Shown here: in pieces, positions 43,169 through 51,431 of the stretch
How positions within the stretch are numbered: position 1 is the first letter of the stretch
How the letters are laid out: the number at the start of each line of letters is the position of its first letter
Assembly (NCBI GenBank): GCA_963798855.1
Contig: CAWCUU010000001.1
Span: 1,364,001 to 1,428,000, forward strand
DNA: 64,000 bases
Reading direction: 5' to 3'
From: CAWCUU01 sp963798855
GTDB lineage: Bacteria > Gemmatimonadota > Gemmatimonadetes > Longimicrobiales > RSA9
Program-made: the position numbers and the translations under genes
Notes under the pieces: model-generated
Seen by the model: the letters and a program-made list of their open reading frames with translations, nothing else
Told to the model about the DNA's origin: nothing
The model's database searches: none

Positions 43169-44153
43169 GGCCGGCGTTCGGATCGGCGTCGTCGGCGTCG
43201 GCAGCCTCGGCTACCACCACGCGCGGATTCTGCGCGAGCTGCCGGGCGCGGTGCTGGTGGGGGTTCACGATCGGGACGGGGCCAGGCTGGAGGACGTCGG
43301 CCGCCGGCTAGAAGTGGCGATGTTCCCGTCGCTCGAGGCGCTGCTCGAGCGCGTGGACGCGGTGGTGGTGGCGGTTCCGACGAGCGCGCACGAAGAGGTC
43401 GGGATCGCCGCGTTGGAGCGGGGACTGCCGGTGCTGATCGAGAAGCCGATCGCGCCTTCGCTCCAGGCCGCCGACCGCATCCTCGCCGCTGCCGATCGCT
43501 CGGGTGCATTCGTGCAGATCGGCCACGTGGAGCGCTTCAATGCGGCGCTGCGGGCGTGCGAGCCGTACCTGGACCAGCCGCTGTTCGTGGAGAGTCATCG
43601 ATTGGCGCCCTTCGACCTGCGGGGCACCGACGTCGCCGTCGTGCTGGACCTGATGATCCACGACCTGGACCTCGTGCTCAGCATGGTGCGACGCCCCGTC
43701 TCGGCGATCGCGGCTTCAGGCGTGCCCGTCCTGACCACGAGCCCGGACATCGCGAACGCGCGGCTGGAGTTCGAGGGAGGCGGCGTCGCGAATCTGACGG
43801 CCAGCCGCGTGTCTCTGGAGAAGATGCGAAAGATCCGCTTCTTCCAGCGGTCGGGATACATCAGCCTCGATCTGGCGGCCGGCCGGGGCGAGTTCCTGCG
43901 CCTCCGGCCGGGGATTCGCTTCTCACCCGGCGAGCCGCTGGGCGCGAGTCGTCTGGAGGAGGTCGTCGAGCGCGTGCCGCTCGAGGGCGATGGCGCCGAG
44001 CCGCTGCGCGAAGAGCAGAAGGCCTTCGTCGGAGCGCTGCGCGGCGAGACCGAAGTCGCGGTGACGGGGCGCGAGGGGCGGCATGCGCTGGCCGTCGCGC
44101 TGGAAATCGTGGAACGGATCGAGCACGATGTCGCTCATACAGATCCGGCGTGA
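43152..44153 (+). CDS. Gfo/Idh/MocA-family oxidoreductase (GnnA-like position)
   Basis: A 333-residue NAD(P)-dependent sugar dehydrogenase. The Rossmann motif GVVGVGSLGYHHARIL is at about 12-27, the signature EKPIAPS with its catalytic lysine at about 100, and HDLDLVLSM carries the conserved histidine. Located between lpxA and lpxB, it sits where gnnA (UDP-GlcNAc 3-dehydrogenase, first step to 2,3-diamino lipid A) is found in Acidithiobacillus. The aminotransferase partner gnnB is not here, so the role is open. GTG at 43152 overlaps lpxA by 17 nt. Confidence 0.85.
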   Translation: MASPSEAGVRIGVVGVGSLGYHHARILRELPGAVLVGVHDRDGARLEDVGRRLEVAMFPSLEALLERVDAVVVAVPTSAHEEVGIAALERGLPVLIEKPIAPSLQAADRILAAADRSGAFVQIGHVERFNAALRACEPYLDQPLFVESHRLAPFDLRGTDVAVVLDLMIHDLDLVLSMVRRPVSAIAASGVPVLTTSPDIANARLEFEGGGVANLTASRVSLEKMRKIRFFQRSGYISLDLAAGRGEFLRLRPGIRFSPGEPLGASRLEEVVERVPLEGDGAEPLREEQKAFVGALRGETEVAVTGREGRHALAVALEIVERIEHDVAHTDPA

Positions 44154-44265
44154 GCGGAAAAACGAGATCAGAGGCGGACCGGCGCGACCGCCGTCGATCT
44201 GGAAGCTGATCGCGGCGCTGATCCTCGTCGCGCTGATCATCTGGAAGCTCAGCCAGGCGGGATGA
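44128..44265 (+). CDS. 45-residue single-pass membrane protein
   Basis: MSLIQIRRERKNEIRG is a positively charged N-terminus, followed by one clear membrane helix (IWKLIAALILVALIIWKL) and a four-residue tail, so it is likely N-in. The start overlaps the dehydrogenase by 26 nt and the stop overlaps the lpxB ATG by 4 nt; both overlaps and the strong helix argue that it is a real gene. I do not recognise the family. It could help hold the cytosolic lipid A enzymes at the membrane, which is speculation. Confidence 0.65.
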   Translation: MSLIQIRRERKNEIRGGPARPPSIWKLIAALILVALIIWKLSQAG

Positions 44266-45401
44266 GGCCGTCAGGGCCGAAGATCCTGATCTCGGCCGGC
44301 GAGCCGTCGGGCGATCTGCATGGCGCGGCCGTGGCCGAGGCGCTGCTGAGGCGCTGGCCGGAGGCCGAGCTGTTCGGACTCGGCGGCCCCCGGATGGCGG
44401 CGGCCGGCGTCGAGTTGCTGGCCGATCCGGAGCGCCTCTCCGTAATGGGCTTCGTCGAGGTGCTGCAGCACCTCCCCTTCTTCGTCGGGCTGTTGCGCCG
44501 CGTAGAGCACGAGATGCGACGGCGCGGCGCCGACCTCGTGCTTCCGATCGACTACCCGGGCTTCAACATGCGCCTCGCGCGACGCGCCCGGCACGCCGGC
44601 GTCCCGGTCCTCTACTACATCGCGCCGCAGGTGTGGGCGTGGCACCGCAGCAGGGCGCGGCAGCTGGCAGAGGCCGCGAGCCGGCTGGCCGTCGTTTTTC
44701 CCTTCGAGGAGGCGGTCTTCGCGGAGGCCGGCGCCGAGGTCCGTTTCGTGGGGCACCCGCTGACGGATCGAGCCGAGGTGCAGGGGTCATTCGCGGAATT
44801 CTGCGCGCGGGTGGGGCTGGACCCGAGCCGGCCGATCCTGGCGCTGCTGCCCGGCTCGCGCGTACAGGAGGTCCGGCGGCACCTCGGAGTGGTCGCGCAG
44901 GCCGTGGCGCGGGTCAGGACGGAGCGACCGGACGTGCAACCCGTGCTCGCGAGCGCGCCGGGGGTGGCGGAGGCCGAATACGCGCAGGTGGATTACCCGC
45001 GGGTTACGGACTCCCGTCCGCTGCTGAAATACGCGACCGCGGCTCTGGTGAAGTCGGGCACGAGCACCGTCGAGGCTGCCCTCGCCGGGACCCCTCTCGT
45101 GATCCTCTACCGCACGCACCCGATCACGTACTGGCTGGCACGGCGGCTGGTCGAGGTGGAGCACATCGGCATGGTGAACCTGATCGCGGGGCGACGGCTC
45201 GCGCCGGAGTTCATCCAGGAGGATGCCACGCCCGAGGCCCTCGCCTCGGCGCTGCTGCCGTTGCTGGATCCCGATTCGCCCGAGCGCGGCGCGATGGTCG
45301 ACGGCCTGGAGGAGGTTCGGGCGGCGCTCGCCCCCGGTGACCACGAGCCGGTCGCGGAGCGCGTCGCGGCGCTCGCGGCGGAACTGCTCGGAGATGGCTG
45401 A
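44262..45401 (+). CDS. lpxB: Lipid-A-disaccharide synthase
   Basis: LpxB joins lipid X to UDP-diacylglucosamine to form the lipid A disaccharide at the inner membrane. The 379-residue GT19 protein contains ILISAGEPSGDLHGAAVA, FGLGGPRMAAAG, LPIDYPGFNMRLARRA, YYIAPQVWAWHRSRA, and the C-terminal KSGTSTVEAALAGTPLVILY. ATG at 44262 overlaps the upstream small ORF by 4 nt. Confidence 0.96.
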   Translation: MRPSGPKILISAGEPSGDLHGAAVAEALLRRWPEAELFGLGGPRMAAAGVELLADPERLSVMGFVEVLQHLPFFVGLLRRVEHEMRRRGADLVLPIDYPGFNMRLARRARHAGVPVLYYIAPQVWAWHRSRARQLAEAASRLAVVFPFEEAVFAEAGAEVRFVGHPLTDRAEVQGSFAEFCARVGLDPSRPILALLPGSRVQEVRRHLGVVAQAVARVRTERPDVQPVLASAPGVAEAEYAQVDYPRVTDSRPLLKYATAALVKSGTSTVEAALAGTPLVILYRTHPITYWLARRLVEVEHIGMVNLIAGRRLAPEFIQEDATPEALASALLPLLDPDSPERGAMVDGLEEVRAALAPGDHEPVAERVAALAAELLGDG

Positions 45402-46053
45402 GGCTGGCCGGCGCGGCTTTCGCTACGCCGCCGCGGCCGTCACCGCTGGAACAGCGCTGGACCTGCTGTTCGCGACCGTGCATTTCCGAGTGTCCGCGCC
45501 CGAATCGTACCGGCGCCTGCGATCGGAAGGACGGCCGATCATCTTCGTGCTGTGGCACGGCCGGCTGCTTCCGCTGGGGTATCTCCATCGCGGTGAAGGG
45601 GTGGTGGGAATCGTCAGCCGCTCGGCCGACGGGGAGTACCTGAGCCGCATCCTCGAGCGCTGGGGCTTCGGCACGACGCGCGGCTCGAGCTCCCGGGGTG
45701 GGGGCGAGGCCCTCCGCGAGCTGGTACGCCACGCGCGGGCGGGGCGCTCGCTCGCGATCACGCCGGACGGCCCACGGGGGCCGCGCGAGCGGATGAAGCC
45801 AGGGGTGCTCACGGCGGCGCAGCTCTCCGGCGTCCCCATCGTGCCGGTGTCCGCCGGCGCCGATCGCGGCTGGTGGGTCGAGGGCTGGGACCGGTTTCTC
45901 GTTCCGAAGCCGTTCGCACGGGTCCACGTCGCGTACGGGGACCCCGTCGAGGTCCCGCGCCACGCGGATGCGGAGGCGCTCGATCGCACGTCGACGCGGC
46001 TCGAGCGCGAGCTCGGACGGCTGACGAGGGAGGTGGACGGTGAGCGCGGTTGA
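45394..46053 (+). CDS. DUF374-family acyltransferase (LpxJ-like)
   Basis: A 219-residue member of DUF374 in the lysophospholipid/lipid A acyltransferase superfamily: VLWHGRLLPLGYLHRG carries the catalytic His, then SRSADGEYLSRILERWGF, RGSSSRGGGEALREL, and TPDGPRGPRERMKPGVLTAA. DUF374 includes LpxJ of Epsilonproteobacteria, a late lipid A acyltransferase. Its place between lpxB and lpxK supports that role here. No LpxL-type gene is in the window. It overlaps lpxB by 8 nt and lpxK by 14 nt. Confidence 0.85.
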   Translation: MAEAGRRGFRYAAAAVTAGTALDLLFATVHFRVSAPESYRRLRSEGRPIIFVLWHGRLLPLGYLHRGEGVVGIVSRSADGEYLSRILERWGFGTTRGSSSRGGGEALRELVRHARAGRSLAITPDGPRGPRERMKPGVLTAAQLSGVPIVPVSAGADRGWWVEGWDRFLVPKPFARVHVAYGDPVEVPRHADAEALDRTSTRLERELGRLTREVDGERG

Positions 46054-47062
46054 GCGCGCGCGGCGGATCGAGCGCCTGCTCCACGGAGGGGGAGGGGTTC
46101 CGGGGCGGCTGCTGCGTGCGGGCCTCGCCCCCGCGGAGCTGCTCTACCGGCTCGGCTCCTCCGTGTACCACGGACTCTACGATCGGGGTCGGCGGACGCC
46201 GCAGCGGGTTGCGGTCCCGGTGATCAGCGTGGGCAACATCGCCGTCGGCGGAGCGGGCAAGACCCCATTCGCGGCGTGGCTCGTGGATCGGCTTCAGGAA
46301 CGCGACCGGACTCCGGCTCTGCTGCACGGCGGATACGGGTTCGACGAGCCCGCGCTTCACCGACGGTGGCACCCCGAAATTCCGGTCGTGGCGCTCAAGG
46401 ACCGACTGGCCGGCGCGGGTGCGGCGATTACCGCCGGAGCCGACGTGATCGTTCTCGACGACGGCTTCCAGCACCGCAGGCTGCATCGCGACCTGGACAT
46501 CGTGCTGTTCGCGGCGGAGAGCTGGACACCGCAGCCGCGGCTGTTGCCTCGCGGACCATGGCGGGAGCCGCTCGGCGCGCTCGAGAGGGCCGACATCGTC
46601 GTGGTGACGCGCAAGATCGAGAGCGAAGAAGGGGCCGCCGCGGTCGCCGCCGAGCTGGCCCGGGGCCTGCCGAACGTGCCCATCGTCCGCGCCGCGATAC
46701 TCCCCGACGGGTGGGAGGGCAGCACGCGGAGCGAGGCCGCGCCGCGGGGTCCTACGCTGGCCGTCGCGGGCATCGCCGCGCCGGAAACCTTCCTGGGCAA
46801 CGCCGCTGTCGCCGGCGCCAGCGTCGAGTCCATGCTGCTCTTTCCGGACCATCACGACTACTCATCGGCGGATGTGGCGCGAATCCGGGACGTGGCCGAA
46901 GGACGCCCGATCGTCACGACCGCCAAGGACGCGGTGAAGCTGCGCGCATTCGGGCTCGACCGGTCGCTTTGGGTGCTGCGGCAGCGCGTGACGTTCGATT
47001 TCGGGCTGGGCCAGCTGCTCCGGCTGATCGACCTCGCCATCGAGAGCGAGGCTGAGAGATGA
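46040..47062 (+). CDS. lpxK: Tetraacyldisaccharide 4'-kinase
   Basis: LpxK phosphorylates the 4' position to give lipid IVA, at the cytoplasmic membrane face. The 340-residue protein shows the P-loop region VGNIAVGGAGKTPFAAWL (about 56-73), LLHGGYGFDE, and DVIVLDDGFQHRRLHRDLDI with the catalytic Asp. Length is normal. GTG at 46040 overlaps the acyltransferase by 14 nt. The Kdo transferase gene waaA, often next to lpxK, is not in this operon. Confidence 0.94.
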   Translation: MSAVERARRIERLLHGGGGVPGRLLRAGLAPAELLYRLGSSVYHGLYDRGRRTPQRVAVPVISVGNIAVGGAGKTPFAAWLVDRLQERDRTPALLHGGYGFDEPALHRRWHPEIPVVALKDRLAGAGAAITAGADVIVLDDGFQHRRLHRDLDIVLFAAESWTPQPRLLPRGPWREPLGALERADIVVVTRKIESEEGAAAVAAELARGLPNVPIVRAAILPDGWEGSTRSEAAPRGPTLAVAGIAAPETFLGNAAVAGASVESMLLFPDHHDYSSADVARIRDVAEGRPIVTTAKDAVKLRAFGLDRSLWVLRQRVTFDFGLGQLLRLIDLAIESEAER

Positions 47063-47529
47063 AGGTCGTCATCGCCGTCGTCGGCCGTCCCGGAAGGCTG
47101 CTGGCGCGACCGATCGCCGAGTACGAGGCCCGCGCCGCGCGCTACTGGAGCCTCGACATCATCGAGGTGAAGGCCGAGAAGGCGCGTCGCGGCATGTCGA
47201 ATTCCGCCGTGCGCGAGGCGGAGACCCGTCGGCTGCTGGAGCGGATCGAGGCTCCGCTGCGGATCCTGGCGCTGAGCCGGACCGGTCGCCCCTGGAGCTC
47301 GGCGGCCTATGCGCGCGAGCTCGGCGAGCTCGCGCTTCACGGGCAGGCAGGGGTCGCCTTTCTGGTGGGGGGAGCGCTCGGTCTGGAGCAGAGCCTCCTG
47401 CCCTCTGGAGCCGGGCGCGTTTCGCTCGGACCCGCTACACTGCCGCACGAGCTCGCGCGACTCGTGCTGACCGAGCAGCTCTATCGCGCCGGCACCATCA
47501 TCCGAGGGGAGCCCTACCACAAGGGATGA
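47059..47529 (+). CDS. rlmH: 23S rRNA (pseudouridine1915-N3)-methyltransferase
   Basis: RlmH methylates pseudouridine 1915 in helix 69 of 23S rRNA. The 156-residue SPOUT protein has the knotted C-terminal half: LALSRTGRPWSSAAYARELG, VAFLVGGALGLEQSLL for SAM binding, and LPHELARLVLTEQLYRAGTI. ATG at 47059 overlaps lpxK by 4 nt; it is a guest in the lipid A operon. Confidence 0.94.
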   Translation: MKVVIAVVGRPGRLLARPIAEYEARAARYWSLDIIEVKAEKARRGMSNSAVREAETRRLLERIEAPLRILALSRTGRPWSSAAYARELGELALHGQAGVAFLVGGALGLEQSLLPSGAGRVSLGPATLPHELARLVLTEQLYRAGTIIRGEPYHKG

Positions 47530-47530
47530 G

Positions 47531-49183
47531 ATGAGCGCCCACGACACGACTTCGACGCTGGAGATCCTCGGCGGACCGCCCCACGGCCGGTCCACGCTGA
47601 TGGAAGACTATCTCGCCGGAGCCGATGCGCTGCAGCCGTTCTACTTCGGCAGCCCGCACTCGCTTCAGACGTTTCGGCGCAAGATGGAGGAGGTCGGAGC
47701 GCGTTTCGATGCGGCCGCCCGCGCCGCCATGGCCGAGGCCATCCGGCCGACGAGCGAAGCGGCCGCGAGCCGCCTCGAGCGTGTCGTCGAGGAGGGCGGC
47801 TTCTTCGTCACGAGCGGTCAGCAGCCCGGGCTGTTCGGAGGACCGCTCTACACCCTCTACAAGATCCTCAGCGCCATGAGCCTGGCCGACGCGCTCGAGG
47901 CTCGGGTCGGCGTGCCGGTCGCGCCGCTCTTCTGGGTCGGCTCGGACGATCACGACTGGGCGGAGGTCAACCATACCTGGGTGCTCGACACCTCGAACGC
48001 AATGCAGCGGATCGAGGTCGTGCAGCCGGAGGACACGCCGCCGCATTCCATGGCGCGGCGGCGGCTGGCACCGGGCATAGATGGTGCGATTGCTGACTTG
48101 TCGAAAGTATTGCCAGATACTGAATTTACGGACGTTGTTATAAAGCAAATTCGAGATGCTTACCGGCCCGAACGCTCGATGGGCGAGGCGTTCGAGGAGC
48201 TGATCGCTGCCTGGCTCCAGAGCCAGGATCTGCTGCTTGTCCAAGCGGCGAGCCCGCAGGTGAAGCGCATCGCGGCGCCGCTGCTCAGAGACGATCTGGC
48301 GCGCTCGGAGGAGGCGGAGGCGGCGACGTCGCGACAGACGGAGCGCCTCGAGGAGGTGGGATACCGCGCGCAGGTGGCGCTGATCGCCGGCGCGACGAAC
48401 GTGCTGTTCGAGGATGAGAAGGGTCGTGGCCGCATTCTCCGCACGGAGGATGGTTTTCTGGCGCACGACGGTGCGGTGCGCTGGACGCGGGAAGAGTTGC
48501 TCCAGGCGGTGCAGCGCGAGCCGACGGCGTTCTCGCCGAACGTGCAACTGCGCCCCCTGGTCGAGAGCCGGGTCTTTCCGACCATCTGCTACGTGGCAGG
48601 ACCCGCGGAGATCTCGTATTTCGCGCAGCTCGGGTGTCTCTTCCGCATGCACGGGATGGCGATGCCGGTCGTCTACCCGCGACGGGGCGGAGTGCTGGTG
48701 GAGCCGAAGGTGCGCAAGGTGCTGGACAAGTTCGGGCTGGCGGTGGGGGACCTGGCGCCTCCGTTGCACGAGATCGCGTCACGCTTCGCCCGCGACGAGC
48801 TGCCGGAGCCGGTGGCGCGCGGATTGACGGACTTGCGGCGCGGCATCCAGGAGGGCTACCAACGGCTGGAGGAGGCGGTCCGGTCGGTGGATCCAACGTT
48901 GAAGGGACCGCTCAACAGCGCCCGCGGCTCGTCGTTCAAGGAGCTCGGTCATTTCGAGAAGAAGGTGCTGCGGCAGCTGAAGGAGCAGAACGAGATCAGC
49001 CTGCAGCAGCTCGAGAAGGCGCGGGCCAATCTCTTCCCCGATGGCAAGCCGCAGGAGCGGGTGCTCAGCCCCGTGCACTTCCTCTCGCGCTACGGTCCCG
49101 GGCTCATCGACACCCTGCTGGAGCGATTCCGCATCGAGGACGCCTTCGACCAGGAGGATCCGGGCGGCGACGGCTGCGCGTGA
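47531..49183 (+). CDS. bshC: Bacillithiol biosynthesis cysteine-adding enzyme
   Basis: BshC is the likely cysteine ligase that finishes bacillithiol, a low-molecular-weight thiol. The 550-residue protein has the family hallmarks: TSGQQPGLFGGPLYTLYKIL, FWVGSDDHDWAEVNH, CYVAGPAEISYFAQLG, VYPRRGGVLVEPK, and the C-terminal coiled coil (FEKKVLRQLKEQNEISLQQL). It starts at ATG 47531, 1 nt after the rlmH stop. BshA and BshB are not in this window. An in-frame AT-rich patch (48077-48162) interrupts otherwise GC-rich codon use but the protein reads through normally. Confidence 0.94.
   Translation: MSAHDTTSTLEILGGPPHGRSTLMEDYLAGADALQPFYFGSPHSLQTFRRKMEEVGARFDAAARAAMAEAIRPTSEAAASRLERVVEEGGFFVTSGQQPGLFGGPLYTLYKILSAMSLADALEARVGVPVAPLFWVGSDDHDWAEVNHTWVLDTSNAMQRIEVVQPEDTPPHSMARRRLAPGIDGAIADLSKVLPDTEFTDVVIKQIRDAYRPERSMGEAFEELIAAWLQSQDLLLVQAASPQVKRIAAPLLRDDLARSEEAEAATSRQTERLEEVGYRAQVALIAGATNVLFEDEKGRGRILRTEDGFLAHDGAVRWTREELLQAVQREPTAFSPNVQLRPLVESRVFPTICYVAGPAEISYFAQLGCLFRMHGMAMPVVYPRRGGVLVEPKVRKVLDKFGLAVGDLAPPLHEIASRFARDELPEPVARGLTDLRRGIQEGYQRLEEAVRSVDPTLKGPLNSARGSSFKELGHFEKKVLRQLKEQNEISLQQLEKARANLFPDGKPQERVLSPVHFLSRYGPGLIDTLLERFRIEDAFDQEDPGGDGCA
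48077..48162 (+). other. AT-rich patch inside bshC
   Basis: By hand count 33 of these 86 bases are G or C (38%), against about two-thirds in the flanks. Codons rare elsewhere here (ATA, GTA, AAA, TTG, ACT, GAA, TTT) cluster, encoding GIDGAIADLSKVLPDTEF and on to RDAY. The frame is kept and the edges are abrupt. Confidence 0.8.
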
Positions 49184-49308
49184 GGGCTATGCCGAGGTGC
49201 CCGCGGAACAGCACTGCGTGATGGTGTGGGTAGCCTTGCGACGGGAGGTTCCTTTGCCCGCGTACGGAACTTGCCCGCGTGCGTGCTTCCGATGAGCTTG
49301 CTACGCAT

Positions 49309-49593
49309 ATGATCGGTCTCGTCATCATCCTGGCGCTGATGATCCCGCTGCTGGCGGTGGTCCTCGATTCCCAGCTGGGTCGGGCGCTGGCCGCCCGGCT
49401 GGAGCGGCGGGACGTGCCCGCGGCAGCGGGAGACGAGCCGCGCCTGGCGGCGCTGGAAGCCGAGCTCGAGCGGCTGGCGCAGGATGTCAGGCGCCTCGAG
49501 GAGGAGACGCGCTTCGTGCAGCAGCTGCTGGACGCGCGACCGGAGGGCGAGTCGGCGCTCCCTCCCGGCGAGGCCCGTGACGCAGGCGAATAG
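49309..49593 (+). CDS. Small membrane protein with coiled coil, unknown function
   Basis: A 94-residue protein: one N-terminal membrane helix (MIGLVIILALMIPLLAVVLD), then a basic stretch and a probable coiled coil (LAALEAELERLAQDVRRLEE), ending in an acidic disordered tail. The layout recalls PspB-like proteins, but I see no specific motif. A start ten codons upstream (GTG 49279) is possible; ATG 49309 begins directly at the helix. It overlaps murJ by 17 nt, and no clear ribosome-binding site is visible. Confidence 0.6.
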   Translation: MIGLVIILALMIPLLAVVLDSQLGRALAARLERRDVPAAAGDEPRLAALEAELERLAQDVRRLEEETRFVQQLLDARPEGESALPPGEARDAGE

Positions 49594-51271
49594 CCCGGGC
49601 GGCGAGGAGCTGGAAGCGGAGGCTGGCTCGGAGGCGGGGGCGTCGCAGGCCGCGGGCGAAGAGGGGGCAGGTGTGAGTGGAGCGGTGGAGGCGACGGCGC
49701 GTGAGGCGAGTCCGGCTTCAGGCCGCCGATCCGGCTCCGCTTACTGGGTCGCGGCCGGCATCTTCCTGAGCCGGATCTCCGGCCTGGTCCGGGCCCGCAT
49801 CTTCGCGCGTTACTTCGGCACCAGCATAGCGGCGGACGCGTTCAACGCGGCGCTGCGGATGCCGAACGTTCTGCAGAACCTGCTGGGGGAGGGCACCCTC
49901 AGCGCCTCGTTCATCCCCGTGTACAGCGAGCTCCTGAAGGATGGGCGGGAGGAGGAGGCTGGCCGGGTGGCGGGAGCGGTGTTCGCGCTGCTCCTCGCGA
50001 TCGCGGGCGGTCTCGCCCTGCTCGGCACGCTGGCCGCGCCGATCATGGTGGACGTGCTCGCGACCGGCTTCCACGGCGTCCAGCGCGATCTCACGGTGGC
50101 GTGCGTCCGCATCATCTTCCCGATGACCGGGATCCTCGTCCTGTCGGCGTGGGCGCTGGGGATTCTGAACAGCCACCGTCGCTTCTTCGTGCCGTACGTC
50201 GCGCCCGTGGTGTGGAACGCGGCGATGATCGCGGTGATGGTGGCGCTCGGGAGCAGGACGACGGCGAACTCGCTCGTGATCGCGGTCGCGTGGGGCGCGC
50301 TCGCGGGCGGCCTGCTCCAGTTCCTGGTCCAGCTCCCGTTCGTGCTGCGGCTCGAGCGCCGGCTCCGCGTCCGGCTGGACACGAAGCTGCCGCGCGTGCG
50401 CGAAGCCGTGTCGAACGCGCTGCCCGCGATCCTCGGGCGCGGCGTCGTGCAGCTCAGCGCCTATATCGACGTCTGGCTCGCCTCGTTCCTGGCGGAGGGC
50501 GCGGTCGCGATCATGACCTACGCGATGACGCTCTACCTCCTGCCGATCAGCCTCTTCGGCATGTCGGTCGCCGCGGCCGAGCTGCCGGAGCTGTCGCGTG
50601 AGCGGAGCGGGGAGACGGAGGTCCTGCGCGCGCGCGTGAACGCGGGGCTGCGACAGATCTACTTCTTCGTCGTGCCGTCGTTCATCGGCTTCCTCGTGCT
50701 CGGGCGCGTGATCGTCGCGGCGTTGTACCAGAACGGCGACTTCGGTCCGATCCAGTCGTTGCAGGTGTACCTGACGTTGTCGGCCTTCAGCATCGGTCTC
50801 GTCGCCAGCACCGGGACCCGCCTCTTCTCCTCGACCTACTTCGCGCTGCACGACACGCGCACTCCGGCGAAGACCGCCACCGTACGGGTGGTGTTGTCCG
50901 GAGTGGTGGGCGCCGCGCTGATGGTGCCCTTCTCCCACCTGGAGGTCGCCCCAGGAGCGGCCCTGGGCCCCGTCGGCCTCGGCATCGGCGCTGGCGTCGC
51001 GGCGTGGGTCGAGTGGTGGCTCCTGCGCCGGAACCTCGCGCCGCGCATCGGCCGGGTCGGGGCCGGCGCCGGCACGCTCGGGCGCATGTTCGGCGCCGCG
51101 CTGCTCGCCGCGGCGGCCGGGTGGTGGGTCGCGGACGCGCTGCCGCAGCTCCACGTGATCCTCCGCGCCGTGCTCGTGCTGGTGCCGTACGGTGTCGTCT
51201 ACCTCATCGCCGCGCATCTGCTCGGACTGCGGCAGGGGGCGCGGCTGCTCCGGCGCGTGCTACGGCGGTAG
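49577..51271 (+). CDS. murJ: Lipid II flippase MurJ
   Basis: MurJ flips the peptidoglycan precursor lipid II across the inner membrane. The 564-residue protein has an acidic, low-complexity N-terminus of about 50 residues, then the MOP-family start (AAGIFLSRISGLVRARIFAR, then FGTSIAADAFNAALRMPNVL) and about 14 membrane helices. Conserved GEGTLSASFIPVYSE and RLFSSTYFALHDTRTPAKTA are present. GTG at 49577 is a choice among several; the acidic leader may be shorter if a later GTG is used. Confidence 0.93.
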   Translation: MTQANSPGGEELEAEAGSEAGASQAAGEEGAGVSGAVEATAREASPASGRRSGSAYWVAAGIFLSRISGLVRARIFARYFGTSIAADAFNAALRMPNVLQNLLGEGTLSASFIPVYSELLKDGREEEAGRVAGAVFALLLAIAGGLALLGTLAAPIMVDVLATGFHGVQRDLTVACVRIIFPMTGILVLSAWALGILNSHRRFFVPYVAPVVWNAAMIAVMVALGSRTTANSLVIAVAWGALAGGLLQFLVQLPFVLRLERRLRVRLDTKLPRVREAVSNALPAILGRGVVQLSAYIDVWLASFLAEGAVAIMTYAMTLYLLPISLFGMSVAAAELPELSRERSGETEVLRARVNAGLRQIYFFVVPSFIGFLVLGRVIVAALYQNGDFGPIQSLQVYLTLSAFSIGLVASTGTRLFSSTYFALHDTRTPAKTATVRVVLSGVVGAALMVPFSHLEVAPGAALGPVGLGIGAGVAAWVEWWLLRRNLAPRIGRVGAGAGTLGRMFGAALLAAAAGWWVADALPQLHVILRAVLVLVPYGVVYLIAAHLLGLRQGARLLRRVLRR

Positions 51272-51431
51272 CCTTCGAGGCGCGGCTCCACCGGCTGTCA
51301 CGCGGCGCCGCGTGCTGATGGGGAGGACGAGCGCCGAACGCGGAGGCGCCCTGCGGAACGGCATCGTGTCGGGGGGTACTACCTGCGCCCCGCATCGGGG
51401 CCGCTGAAGGAAAACCCGCGGATCGTGCGTC

